Below are positions 1-6,335 of a DNA stretch of 56,900 nucleotides, piece by piece. Source of the stretch: JBAYJM01 sp964350585 (GTDB lineage Bacteria > Patescibacteriota > Patescibacteriia > 2-01-FULL-39-33). Position numbers and translations under genes: made by a program. Positions within the stretch are counted from its first letter, which is position 1; every line of letters begins with the position of its first letter. The notes under the pieces are model-generated. The model ran no database searches and was not told where the DNA came from. It worked only from the letters and a program-made list of their open reading frames with translations. The DNA lies in contig CAYGKC010000004.1 of the NCBI GenBank assembly GCA_964350585.1, positions 1-56,900 of the forward strand, in the 5' to 3' direction.

Positions 1-1
1 A

Positions 2-379
2 GAAAGCTATAAAAGTATAAAAAAAGTTAATAATGCTATTGAAAAAATTTTTGGTAAAAGAGAAAAAAAAGAAAATAACGATTTTACTCAGCAAGTTCCA
101 AGGTTTTATTATAATCAAGGCATTCTACATAGGGATTTTTGTAAGGAAGTTTTGATAATTAAAGGAGAAAATACTCAAGAATATAGGCTTTTGGATATAG
201 CATTCAATTTGCCTATTAATGAAAGGATTGATGCATTAACAGACGGCGTAGAAATGAAATGGAGACAGGTATATGACACAGCCAGGAGATTGAATGAAAA
301 GATTAAGGAAACATTTAAAGTTGATAATTTTTTTGAAATTGATTTTGAGAATAAAAAATTATGTAGAACGGTTGAATAG
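2..379 (+). CDS. 3' end of an unknown protein (partial at window edge)
   Basis: The frame is open from base 2 to the TAG at 377-379, giving the last 125 residues of a protein whose start lies to the left. I do not recognise it. The visible part is rich in Lys, Glu and Asn and has no membrane segment. A TTG lies inside the frame at 152, but the open frame upstream makes an internal start unlikely. A hairpin followed by T residues at 420-447 probably ends its transcript. It lies on the same side of tRNA-Asp as the two recombinases, so it is probably cargo of the same element; that is inference. Confidence 0.55.
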   Translation, partial: ESYKSIKKVNNAIEKIFGKREKKENNDFTQQVPRFYYNQGILHRDFCKEVLIIKGENTQEYRLLDIAFNLPINERIDALTDGVEMKWRQVYDTARRLNEKIKETFKVDNFFEIDFENKKLCRTVE

Positions 380-419
380 TTGAGTAAAAATTACTCACCG
401 TTGACTCACTGGCCATAAG

Positions 420-450
420 GTAAGCTAAATAAAAAGCTTACTTTTTTATT
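420..450 (+). terminator. intrinsic terminator after the partial gene
   Basis: GTAAGC (420-425) pairs with GCTTAC (436-441) across a ten-base A-rich loop and is followed by six T residues. A second short inverted repeat without a T run, TGAGTAA/TTACTCA, lies at 381-397. Confidence 0.6.
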
Positions 451-463
451 TTTGAAATAATTT

Positions 464-536
464 CAAGCCATTGCCCTATCAGGGTTTCCTTCGGAGGGTC
501 GCCGAGATGGGCAATGACTTGAGATTTAGACCCTCC
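464..536 (+). promoter_or_regulatory. structured leader with pseudoknot geometry upstream of the HTH gene
   Basis: Bases 464-476 pair with 509-521 (12 of 13), extended by 478-480 with 506-508. An eight-base segment in the loop, GGAGGGTC at 493-500, is exactly complementary to GACCCTCC at 529-536, outside the stem and just before the start codon at 541. Loop pairing with a downstream strand is the layout of an H-type pseudoknot. The loop segment contains GGAGG, a Shine-Dalgarno-like sequence, and its partner contains CCTCC, so the pairing could mask ribosome binding. The pairing is seen in the sequence; the regulatory role is inferred. Confidence 0.45.
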
Positions 537-548
537 TATTATGGCTAA
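507..548 (+). CDS. possible 13-codon leader ORF coupled to the HTH gene
   Basis: An ATG at 507 sits nine bases after GGAGG (493-497), one of the better Shine-Dalgarno sites in the window. It opens a 13-codon ORF (MGNDLRFRPSYYG) ending in TAA at 546-548. The stop overlaps the first codons of the next protein (ATG at 541) in another frame, a typical layout for translational coupling. The ORF lies across the pairing strands of the leader structure, so translating it would open the fold. Its translation is inference. Confidence 0.3.
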   Translation: MGNDLRFRPSYYG

Positions 549-942
549 AAATTATAACTACAGATTAATTTATGCAAGAGAAAGCTATACTCCCAGCGAA
601 ATAGCAAGGTTATTTAATTTAGACAAAAAGACAATTTTTAGGTGGGTTAAAGAAGGGCTGAGGCCTATTCAATTTCATACTAATCCCTTGTTAATAATGG
701 GGTCTGATTTAAAAGACTTTATCATGAAAAGGCGGAAAGCAAGGAGAAATTCTTTGAATAATGAGGAGTTTTATTGCTTTAAATGTAAAAAGGCGGTGAA
801 GAGCAAAGAAGATAAAATTTGTATTGTTCAATCAGATAAAACAATTGGCAAAAACAAGGCGAAACAATTGATTAAAACAGGGATTTGTGAATATTGTAAT
901 GGCAAAATTAATAAATATTTGAAGCTATATCAAAAAGATTGA
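541..942 (+). CDS. helix-turn-helix protein with C-terminal zinc ribbon
   Basis: This is a 133-residue basic protein. Residues 17-62 look like a MerR/excisionase-type winged helix-turn-helix (SEIARLFNLDKKTIFRWVKEG, followed by a wing and DLKDFIMKR). The second half carries two CxxC pairs, C79/C82 and C116/C119, spaced like a zinc ribbon. It lies immediately upstream of a tyrosine recombinase, where a recombination directionality factor or an element regulator would be expected. No better start than ATG 541 is visible. The fold is a motif-level call; binding site and role are unknown. Confidence 0.6.
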   Translation: MAKNYNYRLIYARESYTPSEIARLFNLDKKTIFRWVKEGLRPIQFHTNPLLIMGSDLKDFIMKRRKARRNSLNNEEFYCFKCKKAVKSKEDKICIVQSDKTIGKNKAKQLIKTGICEYCNGKINKYLKLYQKD

Positions 943-1005
943 TAGGTAATTCAGTTAGTCTCTTAAATGTCCACATAAAGCATATTAACTAATCGAAAGT
1001 GAAAT

Positions 1006-2124
1006 ATGGAAAAAATTAAATACAAAAATGAAACAATAAAAAGAAGATTTTATAAAGATTTTAATAACTCCAGGGGATATTCCGATAAGTCTATTTTATG
1101 CTTTAAAAAAGCTATTTGGCTATGGGAGGAATTTACCAATGATGATGATTTTATGCATTTTAGCAAGACAAAGGCTGAAAATTTTAAAAATTGGCTGAAG
1201 AAGAGGAAAAAAACAACTACGGAAGATTATATAAGTTTGAGTTATTGCTATGACGTTTTAAGGCACATAAGGCTATTTTTTGGCTGGCTTTCTGAACAAA
1301 GCGGATATAAGTCAAAAATAAATAAAGAAGCTATTGAGTATCTAAATTTAACAAGGGGGGAAATTAAAATTGCAACACAGCCCAAATCTAAGAAAATACC
1401 ATCCGTGGAAGAGATTAAGGTCGTTATTGAAGGCATAGAAGGGAAAAATGAGATAGAAATGCGAGATAAAGCATTAATCTCATTGATTTTAATGACGGGA
1501 GCGAGAATTTCAGCTGTAAAATCATTGCCGATTAAAAGTTTTGATAGAGAAAAGATGATTTTAGAGCAAGACCCTCAAATGGGAGTAGAAACAAAAAATA
1601 GCAAAAGAATTACAACATCTTTAATAACTATTTCTTATTTAGAGCCGAAGAAATACTTTTTAGATTGGTATGACTATTTGGTTAATCAAAAGATGTTTAA
1701 GGGGAATGACCCTATATTTCCAGCAACCAAAATTGAATATGGTCAAGATAATAATCTTGGTTATTTTAATACTGAAAAAGTTGAGCCCGTATTTTGGAAA
1801 AATTCAACATCTATAAGAAAAATCTTTGATAAAAGATTTAAGAATGCTGATATTCCATATTATCATCCTCATAGCCTAAGGCATTTGTTGGTTAAAGAAA
1901 TAAGAAAAATACCCTTAACAGAAGAACAAAAGAAAGCGTTAAGTCAAAACTTTGGTCATTCAAACGTGGGCACAACCTTTGGCTCTTATGGTTATGGCGC
2001 AATAGAAGATGATATACAAGTTGAAATTATTAACGAGATTGATTTTACGGGCCAAAAAACAAAACATGTTTCACTCAGTCTTGATGATTTAAGACAAATT
2101 TTAAAGGAAAAGGATAATGATTAG
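1006..2124 (+). CDS. tyrosine recombinase (phage-type integrase)
   Basis: This is a 372-residue site-specific DNA recombinase. An N-terminal SAM-like core-binding domain (about residues 10-110) precedes the catalytic domain. Visible catalytic residues are R167 (TGARISA), H289 and R292 (HPHSLRH), H318 (FGHSN) and a nucleophile Tyr at about 328 (TTFGSYG). The His-to-Tyr spacing is one residue longer than in XerD. The length is typical. The next small ORF overlaps its 3' end by eight bases. It stands about 1.1 kb from a serine recombinase of unrelated mechanism, which suggests composite or nested mobile DNA. Whether it moves this element or acts as a resolvase cannot be told from the sequence. 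Confidence 0.85.
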   Translation: MEKIKYKNETIKRRFYKDFNNSRGYSDKSILCFKKAIWLWEEFTNDDDFMHFSKTKAENFKNWLKKRKKTTTEDYISLSYCYDVLRHIRLFFGWLSEQSGYKSKINKEAIEYLNLTRGEIKIATQPKSKKIPSVEEIKVVIEGIEGKNEIEMRDKALISLILMTGARISAVKSLPIKSFDREKMILEQDPQMGVETKNSKRITTSLITISYLEPKKYFLDWYDYLVNQKMFKGNDPIFPATKIEYGQDNNLGYFNTEKVEPVFWKNSTSIRKIFDKRFKNADIPYYHPHSLRHLLVKEIRKIPLTEEQKKALSQNFGHSNVGTTFGSYGYGAIEDDIQVEIINEIDFTGQKTKHVSLSLDDLRQILKEKDND

Positions 2125-2254
2125 CGAGGAAAATTTGCAAAAATTTATTGAATTGTATTACAAAAAATATTCTGTTAAGTTAAGAAGACAGGAGGCTTTT
2201 GAATTATTTTCGCAATTGGTTAGGATGGTGAAAATTGCAAATTCTCCTATGTAG
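2117..2254 (+). CDS. 45-aa ORF overlapping the tyrosine recombinase
   Basis: ATG at 2117 overlaps the recombinase stop (2122-2124) by eight bases in another frame, and the ORF ends at TAG 2252-2254. The product begins MISEENLQKFIELYYKKY and is predicted to be mostly helical and charged. The overlap suggests coupled translation. I do not recognise the family. It could be a recombinase accessory protein or a chance ORF. Confidence 0.4.
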   Translation: MISEENLQKFIELYYKKYSVKLRRQEAFELFSQLVRMVKIANSPM

Positions 2255-2294
2255 GTTAATTTTACTAATCGCTAAATTTATGATATTATATAAA

Positions 2295-2407
2295 TGCATA
2301 CACATTCATATTCAAAGCGTTTTTTTATTGGCCAGAAATGGGCAACTAACCGAAACCATTAAAGAATCGCTTTGATTTGATAATGTGTATGCACGGCTTA
2401 GTTGCCC
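2295..2407 (+). promoter_or_regulatory. structured leader with pseudoknot geometry upstream of the serine recombinase
   Basis: TGCATACACATT (2295-2306) pairs perfectly with AATGTGTATGCA (2382-2393), and TCAAAGCG (2312-2319) with CGCTTTGA (2368-2375), forming one long stem with an internal loop. In the apical loop GGGCAACTAA (2340-2349) is the exact complement of TTAGTTGCCC (2398-2407) beyond the stem. An AT-rich -10-like stretch (TATATAAA, about 2287) lies just upstream, so the fold would be at the mRNA 5' end. The ten-base pairing ends 16 bases before ATG 2424. It could also be a recombinase binding site acting as DNA. Confidence 0.5.
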
Positions 2408-2423
2408 CTTTTTGTTTAATAAA

Positions 2424-4085
2424 ATGGAAAATCAACAAGAAAAACTTAAATATGTAATTTATAGACGCAAATCATCTGAGGCAGAGGATAAGCAAACTTT
2501 AAGTTTGGCTTCCCAAAAAAGAGAGCTATCAAAATTTGCAAGTCAAAATAATCTTAAAATCGTAGCCGATTTTGAAGAATCGCAATCAGCTTATAAGCAA
2601 GGTAGAGAAAAATTCGCAGAATTGGTTAAGATGATTAAAGAAGGTAAGGCAAATGCCTTGCTTGTTTATCATATTTCGAGATTGGCAAGAAATATGACGG
2701 ATGGAGGATTAATAATAGATATGCTTAAAGATGGCGTCTTAAAAGAAGTTAGAACTCCAGCTGAAATTTATGCCAAAAATTCTGGACAAGAATTTTTTCT
2801 AACATTGCAATTTGCAATGTCTAAAAAAAGTTCAGATGATACCTCAGAATTTGTTAAAAGAGACATTCAAGCTAAGTTGAATAAGGGTGAGTTGCCAAAT
2901 TTCGCTCCAAGAGGTTATTTAAATATAGACCCTAATGGAAAAATATCAGGTAAAAGTTATTCTTTGGAAAAACAAATAGAGCTTGGCAATTTGAGACGAC
3001 CACTAAAAAGAGTTGAGAAAGACCCAACACTTGCGTCATTAATTTTGAGGTTATTTGAAGAGTGTTCTACTGGTAGATATACTCTTGATAGATTAAGGGA
3101 TGAATCTTATAAGTGGGGTTTAACAGGTGGAAGAAGCGAGAAAAAAATTAGCAAATCAACACTTTATAGAATATTAACTAATCCCTTTTATTATGGTGGT
3201 ATACGATGGAAAGGAAGAATTATTGAGCCTTCGGAATTGCCAGAAGAAACAAAGCATGAATCTATTATAAGTAAAGAATTATTTGAAAGAGTTCAAGAAG
3301 TTCTTGGCTTAAGAAGTTTACCAGTTAGTAAAAAAAGATTTTATGTTTATTCAAATTTAATGACTTGCGGAGTATGTGGAGGAAATATTTCGGGCATAAC
3401 AGCAAAAGGCCATACTTATTATCGCTGTTGTAAATGCACTGGTTTGAGTTATGTGAAAGAAGATGAAGTAGAGGGTCAGACTTTAGAGAAACTAAAACAA
3501 CTTACTGCTGATGAAGAATTTTATCAATTGGCAATGCAGGAAGCCAATCGTGAAAATGAAAAAGAAATTTTGCAGAGGGATGCAATTAAGAAACAACAAC
3601 AGTTAGAACTATCACGTTGTCAGCAAAGACTTGATAATTTACTTCGTTTAAAAATATCTCCCGACAATAAGGATGGAGAACTGCTTTCTGATGAGGAATT
3701 TATCAATCAAAAAAAAGAGACTTTAGAGGAAATGAGAATAATTAAGGAAAAAATGGGAGAGATAGAATCTCAAGGTCAGCATTGGTTTGATTTGTGTGTT
3801 AGTTATGTTGATTTTATGAAAAATCTTGCAGATAGATTTGAAAATGGCTCGCCAGAGTTAAAAAGAGATATTTTTCAATTTATCTACTATAACCCATCAA
3901 TAACCTCAAAAACATTGGGATTTAATATACTTTCTCCCCATAAATACATTTATGAGTATAATACCGAAAGCAAGGCCACTATAACCACAGAAAACCCTTT
4001 AAATATAAGCAAAAAAGACGCTTTCGCGTCTTCTTGTTCAATACTGCGGACTGGACGAGACTTGAACTCGCAACCTCCCGCGTGA
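2424..4085 (+). CDS. large serine recombinase
   Basis: The frame opens with a GTG at 2385, but that codon lies inside the leader stem; ATG 2424 (MENQQEKLKYVIYRRKSSE) fits the family N-terminus and gives 553 residues. Y13, R15 and S17 match the YxRxS active-site motif of resolvase/invertase enzymes. A recombinase domain follows (about 150-290), then a zinc ribbon with CGVCGG and YYRCCKC near residues 315-340, and a long coiled coil (about 370-470). The last 20 or so codons run through a terminator hairpin and into the antisense of tRNA-Asp, so the C-terminus (RTGRDLNSQPPA) is partly tRNA-derived. That suggests insertion at this tRNA, with this enzyme as the probable integrase. Confidence 0.85.
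   Translation: MENQQEKLKYVIYRRKSSEAEDKQTLSLASQKRELSKFASQNNLKIVADFEESQSAYKQGREKFAELVKMIKEGKANALLVYHISRLARNMTDGGLIIDMLKDGVLKEVRTPAEIYAKNSGQEFFLTLQFAMSKKSSDDTSEFVKRDIQAKLNKGELPNFAPRGYLNIDPNGKISGKSYSLEKQIELGNLRRPLKRVEKDPTLASLILRLFEECSTGRYTLDRLRDESYKWGLTGGRSEKKISKSTLYRILTNPFYYGGIRWKGRIIEPSELPEETKHESIISKELFERVQEVLGLRSLPVSKKRFYVYSNLMTCGVCGGNISGITAKGHTYYRCCKCTGLSYVKEDEVEGQTLEKLKQLTADEEFYQLAMQEANRENEKEILQRDAIKKQQQLELSRCQQRLDNLLRLKISPDNKDGELLSDEEFINQKKETLEEMRIIKEKMGEIESQGQHWFDLCVSYVDFMKNLADRFENGSPELKRDIFQFIYYNPSITSKTLGFNILSPHKYIYEYNTESKATITTENPLNISKKDAFASSCSILRTGRDLNSQPPA
4011..4032 (-). terminator. intrinsic terminator after tRNA-Asp
   Basis: AAGACGC (4015-4021) and GCGTCTT (4026-4032) form a seven-base stem with a TTTC loop. 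On the minus strand it is followed by six U. It ends the smpB-to-tRNA-Asp transcript and lies inside the 3' end of the serine recombinase frame. Confidence 0.75.
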
Positions 4086-4120
4086 CAGGCGGGTGCTCTA
4101 ACCAATTGAGCTACCAATCC
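4047..4120 (-). tRNA. tRNA-Asp (GTC)
   Basis: On the minus strand this is a 74-base cloverleaf. The acceptor GGATTGG pairs with CCAGTCC (one G-U). The D arm is GCTC/GAGC. The anticodon arm is CCCGC-CTGTCAC-GCGGG with anticodon GTC, and the T arm GCGAG-TTCAAGT-CTCGT. The discriminator is G, as expected for tRNA-Asp, and CCA is not encoded. It is the last gene of the rplT transcript and the probable attachment site of the element to its left on the plus strand. Confidence 0.93.
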
Positions 4121-4146
4121 TTAATCCCTGTAGAGCAGGGAATAAA

Positions 4147-4491
4147 TTATTTTACCTTTTCAACAATTTTTGCAAATATTTCTGGATTCTTCCAAGCTAT
4201 TTCGGAAAGAATTTTTTTATCCAAACCGATGTTAGCTTTTTTCGCTAATGAAATAAATTTACTATAGCTAAGGCCATGTTCTCTTGTAGCTGCATTAATT
4301 CTGATAAGCCACAATGCTTTGTTTGTTCTTTTTTTTGCTTTTCTGTGTACATAAGCATTAACACCTGCTTTTATCACAGCTGTTTTGGCCAGCTTGATTC
4401 TATTTTTTAGCCCGCCTTTAAATCCTTTTGCTTTTTTAAGTATGTTCTTTCTTCTTTTGCTATGTAGAACTCCTCTTTTTACTCTTGGCAT
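4147..4491 (-). CDS. rplT: 50S ribosomal protein L20
   Basis: This 114-residue basic protein begins MPRVKRGVLHSKRRKNILKKAKGF and has the usual L20 length and composition. L20 binds 23S rRNA early in 50S assembly and in many bacteria represses its own operon by binding an mRNA structure. It is third in the conserved infC-rpmI-rplT order, 34 bases after rpmI and 26 bases before tRNA-Asp. The structured RNA upstream of rpmI is a plausible autoregulatory target. Confidence 0.97.
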   Translation of the reverse strand: MPRVKRGVLHSKRRKNILKKAKGFKGGLKNRIKLAKTAVIKAGVNAYVHRKAKKRTNKALWLIRINAATREHGLSYSKFISLAKKANIGLDKKILSEIAWKNPEIFAKIVEKVK

Positions 4492-4525
4492 ATTTTTGCT
4501 TTAAAGTTAAATTATATCTTATCCA

Positions 4526-4723
4526 TTAATTATATGGCAACATTTTTATGATGTTTTTGGCATCAGATTTGTGGATGGAATCATCTCTCTTTTTGTTTCT
4601 TTTGGTCGATCCGCTTTCTCTGGCGTTAAAATGATCTTGACCAGCTTTTCTTTTCAAAACTTTTTTAGTCTTTGTTACTTTAAATCTTTTTACTACTGAT
4701 TTTCTTGTTTTTATCTTCGGCAT
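4526..4723 (-). CDS. rpmI: 50S ribosomal protein L35
   Basis: This 65-residue, strongly basic protein begins MPKIKTRKSVVKRFKVTKTKK and contains the L35 core (AGQDHFNARESGSTKR). Length and position between infC and rplT are canonical. No Shine-Dalgarno site precedes ATG 4723; the upstream bases are AT-rich after a folded intergenic RNA, as at many starts in this window. Confidence 0.96.
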   Translation of the reverse strand: MPKIKTRKSVVKRFKVTKTKKVLKRKAGQDHFNARESGSTKRNKKRDDSIHKSDAKNIIKMLPYN

Positions 4724-4738
4724 ATTTTTGTATAAATC

Positions 4739-4791
4739 GCTCTGTTAAATAATCCGCCGTAAAAGGCGGATTGGCGCTTTGCGTCCAGAGC
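4739..4791 (-). promoter_or_regulatory. three-way-junction RNA between infC and rpmI
   Basis: On the minus strand GCTCTG (4791-4786) pairs with CAGAGC (4744-4739). They enclose a hairpin of GGACGC/GCGCC with one bulged base and an AAA loop (4786-4773), and a perfect eight-base hairpin AATCCGCC/GGCGGATT (4772-4751). No U run follows, so it does not look like a terminator. It ends 15 bases before the rpmI start. Known L20 and L35 leaders occur in this operon in other bacteria; equating this fold with one is inference. Confidence 0.5.
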
Positions 4792-4804
4792 TATAATTAA
4801 ATTG

Positions 4805-5362
4805 TTATAAAGTTATTATCGCAGATATCTTGCTTCCCAGCTTTATTATTTCTTGTTCCATTTTCAATTCTTTGCCCTCAAGTCTGGTTGAAATTGCTTC
4901 AACTATCTTAGCTATGCTTTCTTTGGCAATATTTATGTGTTGATGTTCTCTGCCTTTCAGTAGCAGTTCTATTCTTACTTTGTCTCCATCTTCTAAAAAT
5001 TTAGCAGCTTGATTTGCCCTTACATCAATGTCATGCTGGCTTATTCTGCTGGAAACTTTTACAGTTTTTAATTCTACTGTTTTAGTTTTTGATTTTTGTT
5101 TGCGTTCTTGTTTTTCTTTTTGATATTTAAAACTGCCATAGTCCATGAACTTTGCTATAGGCGGAACGCTTTTGGGGGAGACTTCTACAAGATCGTAACC
5201 TCTATCTCGGGCTTCTTGAAGCGCCTTAAACTTATCCATCAAGCCAAGTTGTTGGCCGGTCTCATCAATAATCATCAGTTCGTGTGAAAAAATTTTTTCG
5301 TTTATTTTGAAATCTTTGGCCTGTTGCTTCATTGTAGCCTTTCCTCTGAAAGATCTTCGCAT
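4805..5362 (-). CDS. infC: translation initiation factor IF-3
   Basis: The protein has 185 residues from ATG 5362 (MRRSFRGKATMKQQAKDFKINEKIF); a TTG two codons upstream is also in frame. The N-terminal domain ends in a Lys-rich linker (about residues 85-100). The C-terminal domain carries the IF-3 core RISQHDIDVRANQAAKFLEDGDKVRI. IF-3 keeps 30S subunits free and checks the initiator tRNA on the start codon. The N-terminal extension of about 20 residues is basic. It heads infC-rpmI-rplT and follows the tmRNA gene by about 80 bases on the same strand. Confidence 0.96.
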   Translation of the reverse strand: MRRSFRGKATMKQQAKDFKINEKIFSHELMIIDETGQQLGLMDKFKALQEARDRGYDLVEVSPKSVPPIAKFMDYGSFKYQKEKQERKQKSKTKTVELKTVKVSSRISQHDIDVRANQAAKFLEDGDKVRIELLLKGREHQHINIAKESIAKIVEAISTRLEGKELKMEQEIIKLGSKISAIITL

Positions 5363-5373
5363 TCTCAATTTTT

Positions 5374-5435
5374 AATTATGAATTAGGAACTATGAATTAG
5401 AGAAGAAGGACTTAATTCCTAATTCCTAACCCTTA
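5374..5435. repeat. AT-rich inverted repeat between tmRNA and infC
   Basis: The stretch contains AATTATGAATTAGGAA (5374-5389) and, further on, TCCTAATTC facing GAATTAGGA as an inverted repeat of at least nine bases. A 16-base segment recurs with one mismatch at 13898-13913 in the tRNA cluster, so this looks like a dispersed palindromic repeat. It may serve as a weak terminator or processing site after tmRNA. Confidence 0.45.
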
Positions 5436-5442
5436 ATTGTTG

Positions 5443-5819
5443 TGGAGATGAGGAGCTATGAACTCCTGTCTAGAAGAAAGTTGCAATTGGGTTTACATGC
5501 TTTCGCTCTTTTAATTTTAGCTCATATTTATAAAAAGAGCAAAAAAATATGGGCTTTGTCCTTAATTTAAGCAAGAACCTCGGACAGATCCTTGCCGGTC
5601 CCGATGATATGACACCACTTATCGCTTACCGGGAGTGGGCGAGGTGATGGCTATTTGCCTTATTAGGCGATAGCAGGTGCGAAGGCTAAGCCGCTGAAAG
5701 CGGTTTTTACCTTAGCAAATAAGTTGTTTGCACTTATATATTTTGATGATATTTAACGAGATATTATCAATCTCGGCATGCTCGCAGGCAAAATGCCTTC
5801 TATCGAAACAAACATCCCC
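5443..5819 (-). ncRNA. ssrA: transfer-messenger RNA (tmRNA)
   Basis: The RNA is 377 bases. The 5' end GGGGATG (from 5819) pairs with CATCTCC (5450-5444) as the tRNA-like acceptor with one G-U, and the discriminator is A. The T arm AGGAG-TTCATAG-CTCCT lies beside it, and CCA is not encoded. The resume codon GCA is at 5731-5729, preceded by AAGT. The tag frame starts ANNLFAKVK, ends FAPAIA and has 22 codons, then two tandem TAA stops (5665-5660). That is about twice the usual tag length, but the hydrophobic Ala-rich end is typical of a proteolysis signal. The gene starts one base after the smpB stop. tmRNA with SmpB rescues ribosomes stalled on broken mRNA. Confidence 0.93.
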
Positions 5820-5820
5820 A

Positions 5821-6294
5821 TTATTTATTTTTTAAAGACCGGCTTATTTGTCTTTGGATTTCCCTATCTTTGATCTTTTCTCTCTTGTCAATCTTTGTTT
5901 TTCCTCGCGCAAGAGCTATATCAACTTTTATTAATCCTCTTTTAGTATATACACAAGTTGGCATAATTGTCAAGCCTTTTTGCTTACTTTTGCCTATTAG
6001 CTCAGATATTTCCTTTTTGTGCAGAAGAAGCTTTCTTGGCTTTTCTTGCTGGTAGTTTTGCTGGATTCCTTTGGCTGGTCCATAAGGAGCGATACTGCAA
6101 TTGATAAGCCACGCCTCATTGTTCTCTATTCGTATATAGCTTCCTTTTAAACTTATTCTTTTATTCTTAACGGATTTTACCTCAGGTCCCGACAAAACTA
6201 TGCCAGCTTGAAAAGTATCAATTATTTCGTAGTTGAAAAAAGCTTGTACATTCTTGACAATATATTTATTTCTTGTTGACGCTGTATCTTGCAT
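5821..6294 (-). CDS. smpB: SsrA-binding protein SmpB
   Basis: This 157-residue protein has the SmpB beta-barrel core: KNVQAFFNYEIIDTFQAGIVLSG, then EVKSVKNKRISLKGSYI. It ends in the basic tail of the family (KIDKREKIKDREIQRQISRSLKNK) that enters the mRNA channel. SmpB binds the tRNA-like domain of tmRNA and delivers it to stalled ribosomes. Its TAA stop ends one base before the mature tmRNA 5' end, so both must be made from one transcript and the tmRNA 5' end cut out, presumably by RNase P. Confidence 0.96.
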   Translation of the reverse strand: MQDTASTRNKYIVKNVQAFFNYEIIDTFQAGIVLSGPEVKSVKNKRISLKGSYIRIENNEAWLINCSIAPYGPAKGIQQNYQQEKPRKLLLHKKEISELIGKSKQKGLTIMPTCVYTKRGLIKVDIALARGKTKIDKREKIKDREIQRQISRSLKNK

Positions 6295-6335
6295 TTACTA
6301 TAATTAATGTATAAATAATTTAATCATTAATAACT

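Noticed and set aside
988..2271. Direct repeat ACTAATCG flanking the tyrosine recombinase (988-995 and 2264-2271) as attachment sites
   Set aside because: Eight bases in AT-rich DNA is not significant, and no larger similarity surrounds it.
2385..2423. GTG 2385 as the serine recombinase start
   Set aside because: It lies inside the 3' arm of the leader stem, and the family N-terminus begins at the ATG at 2424.
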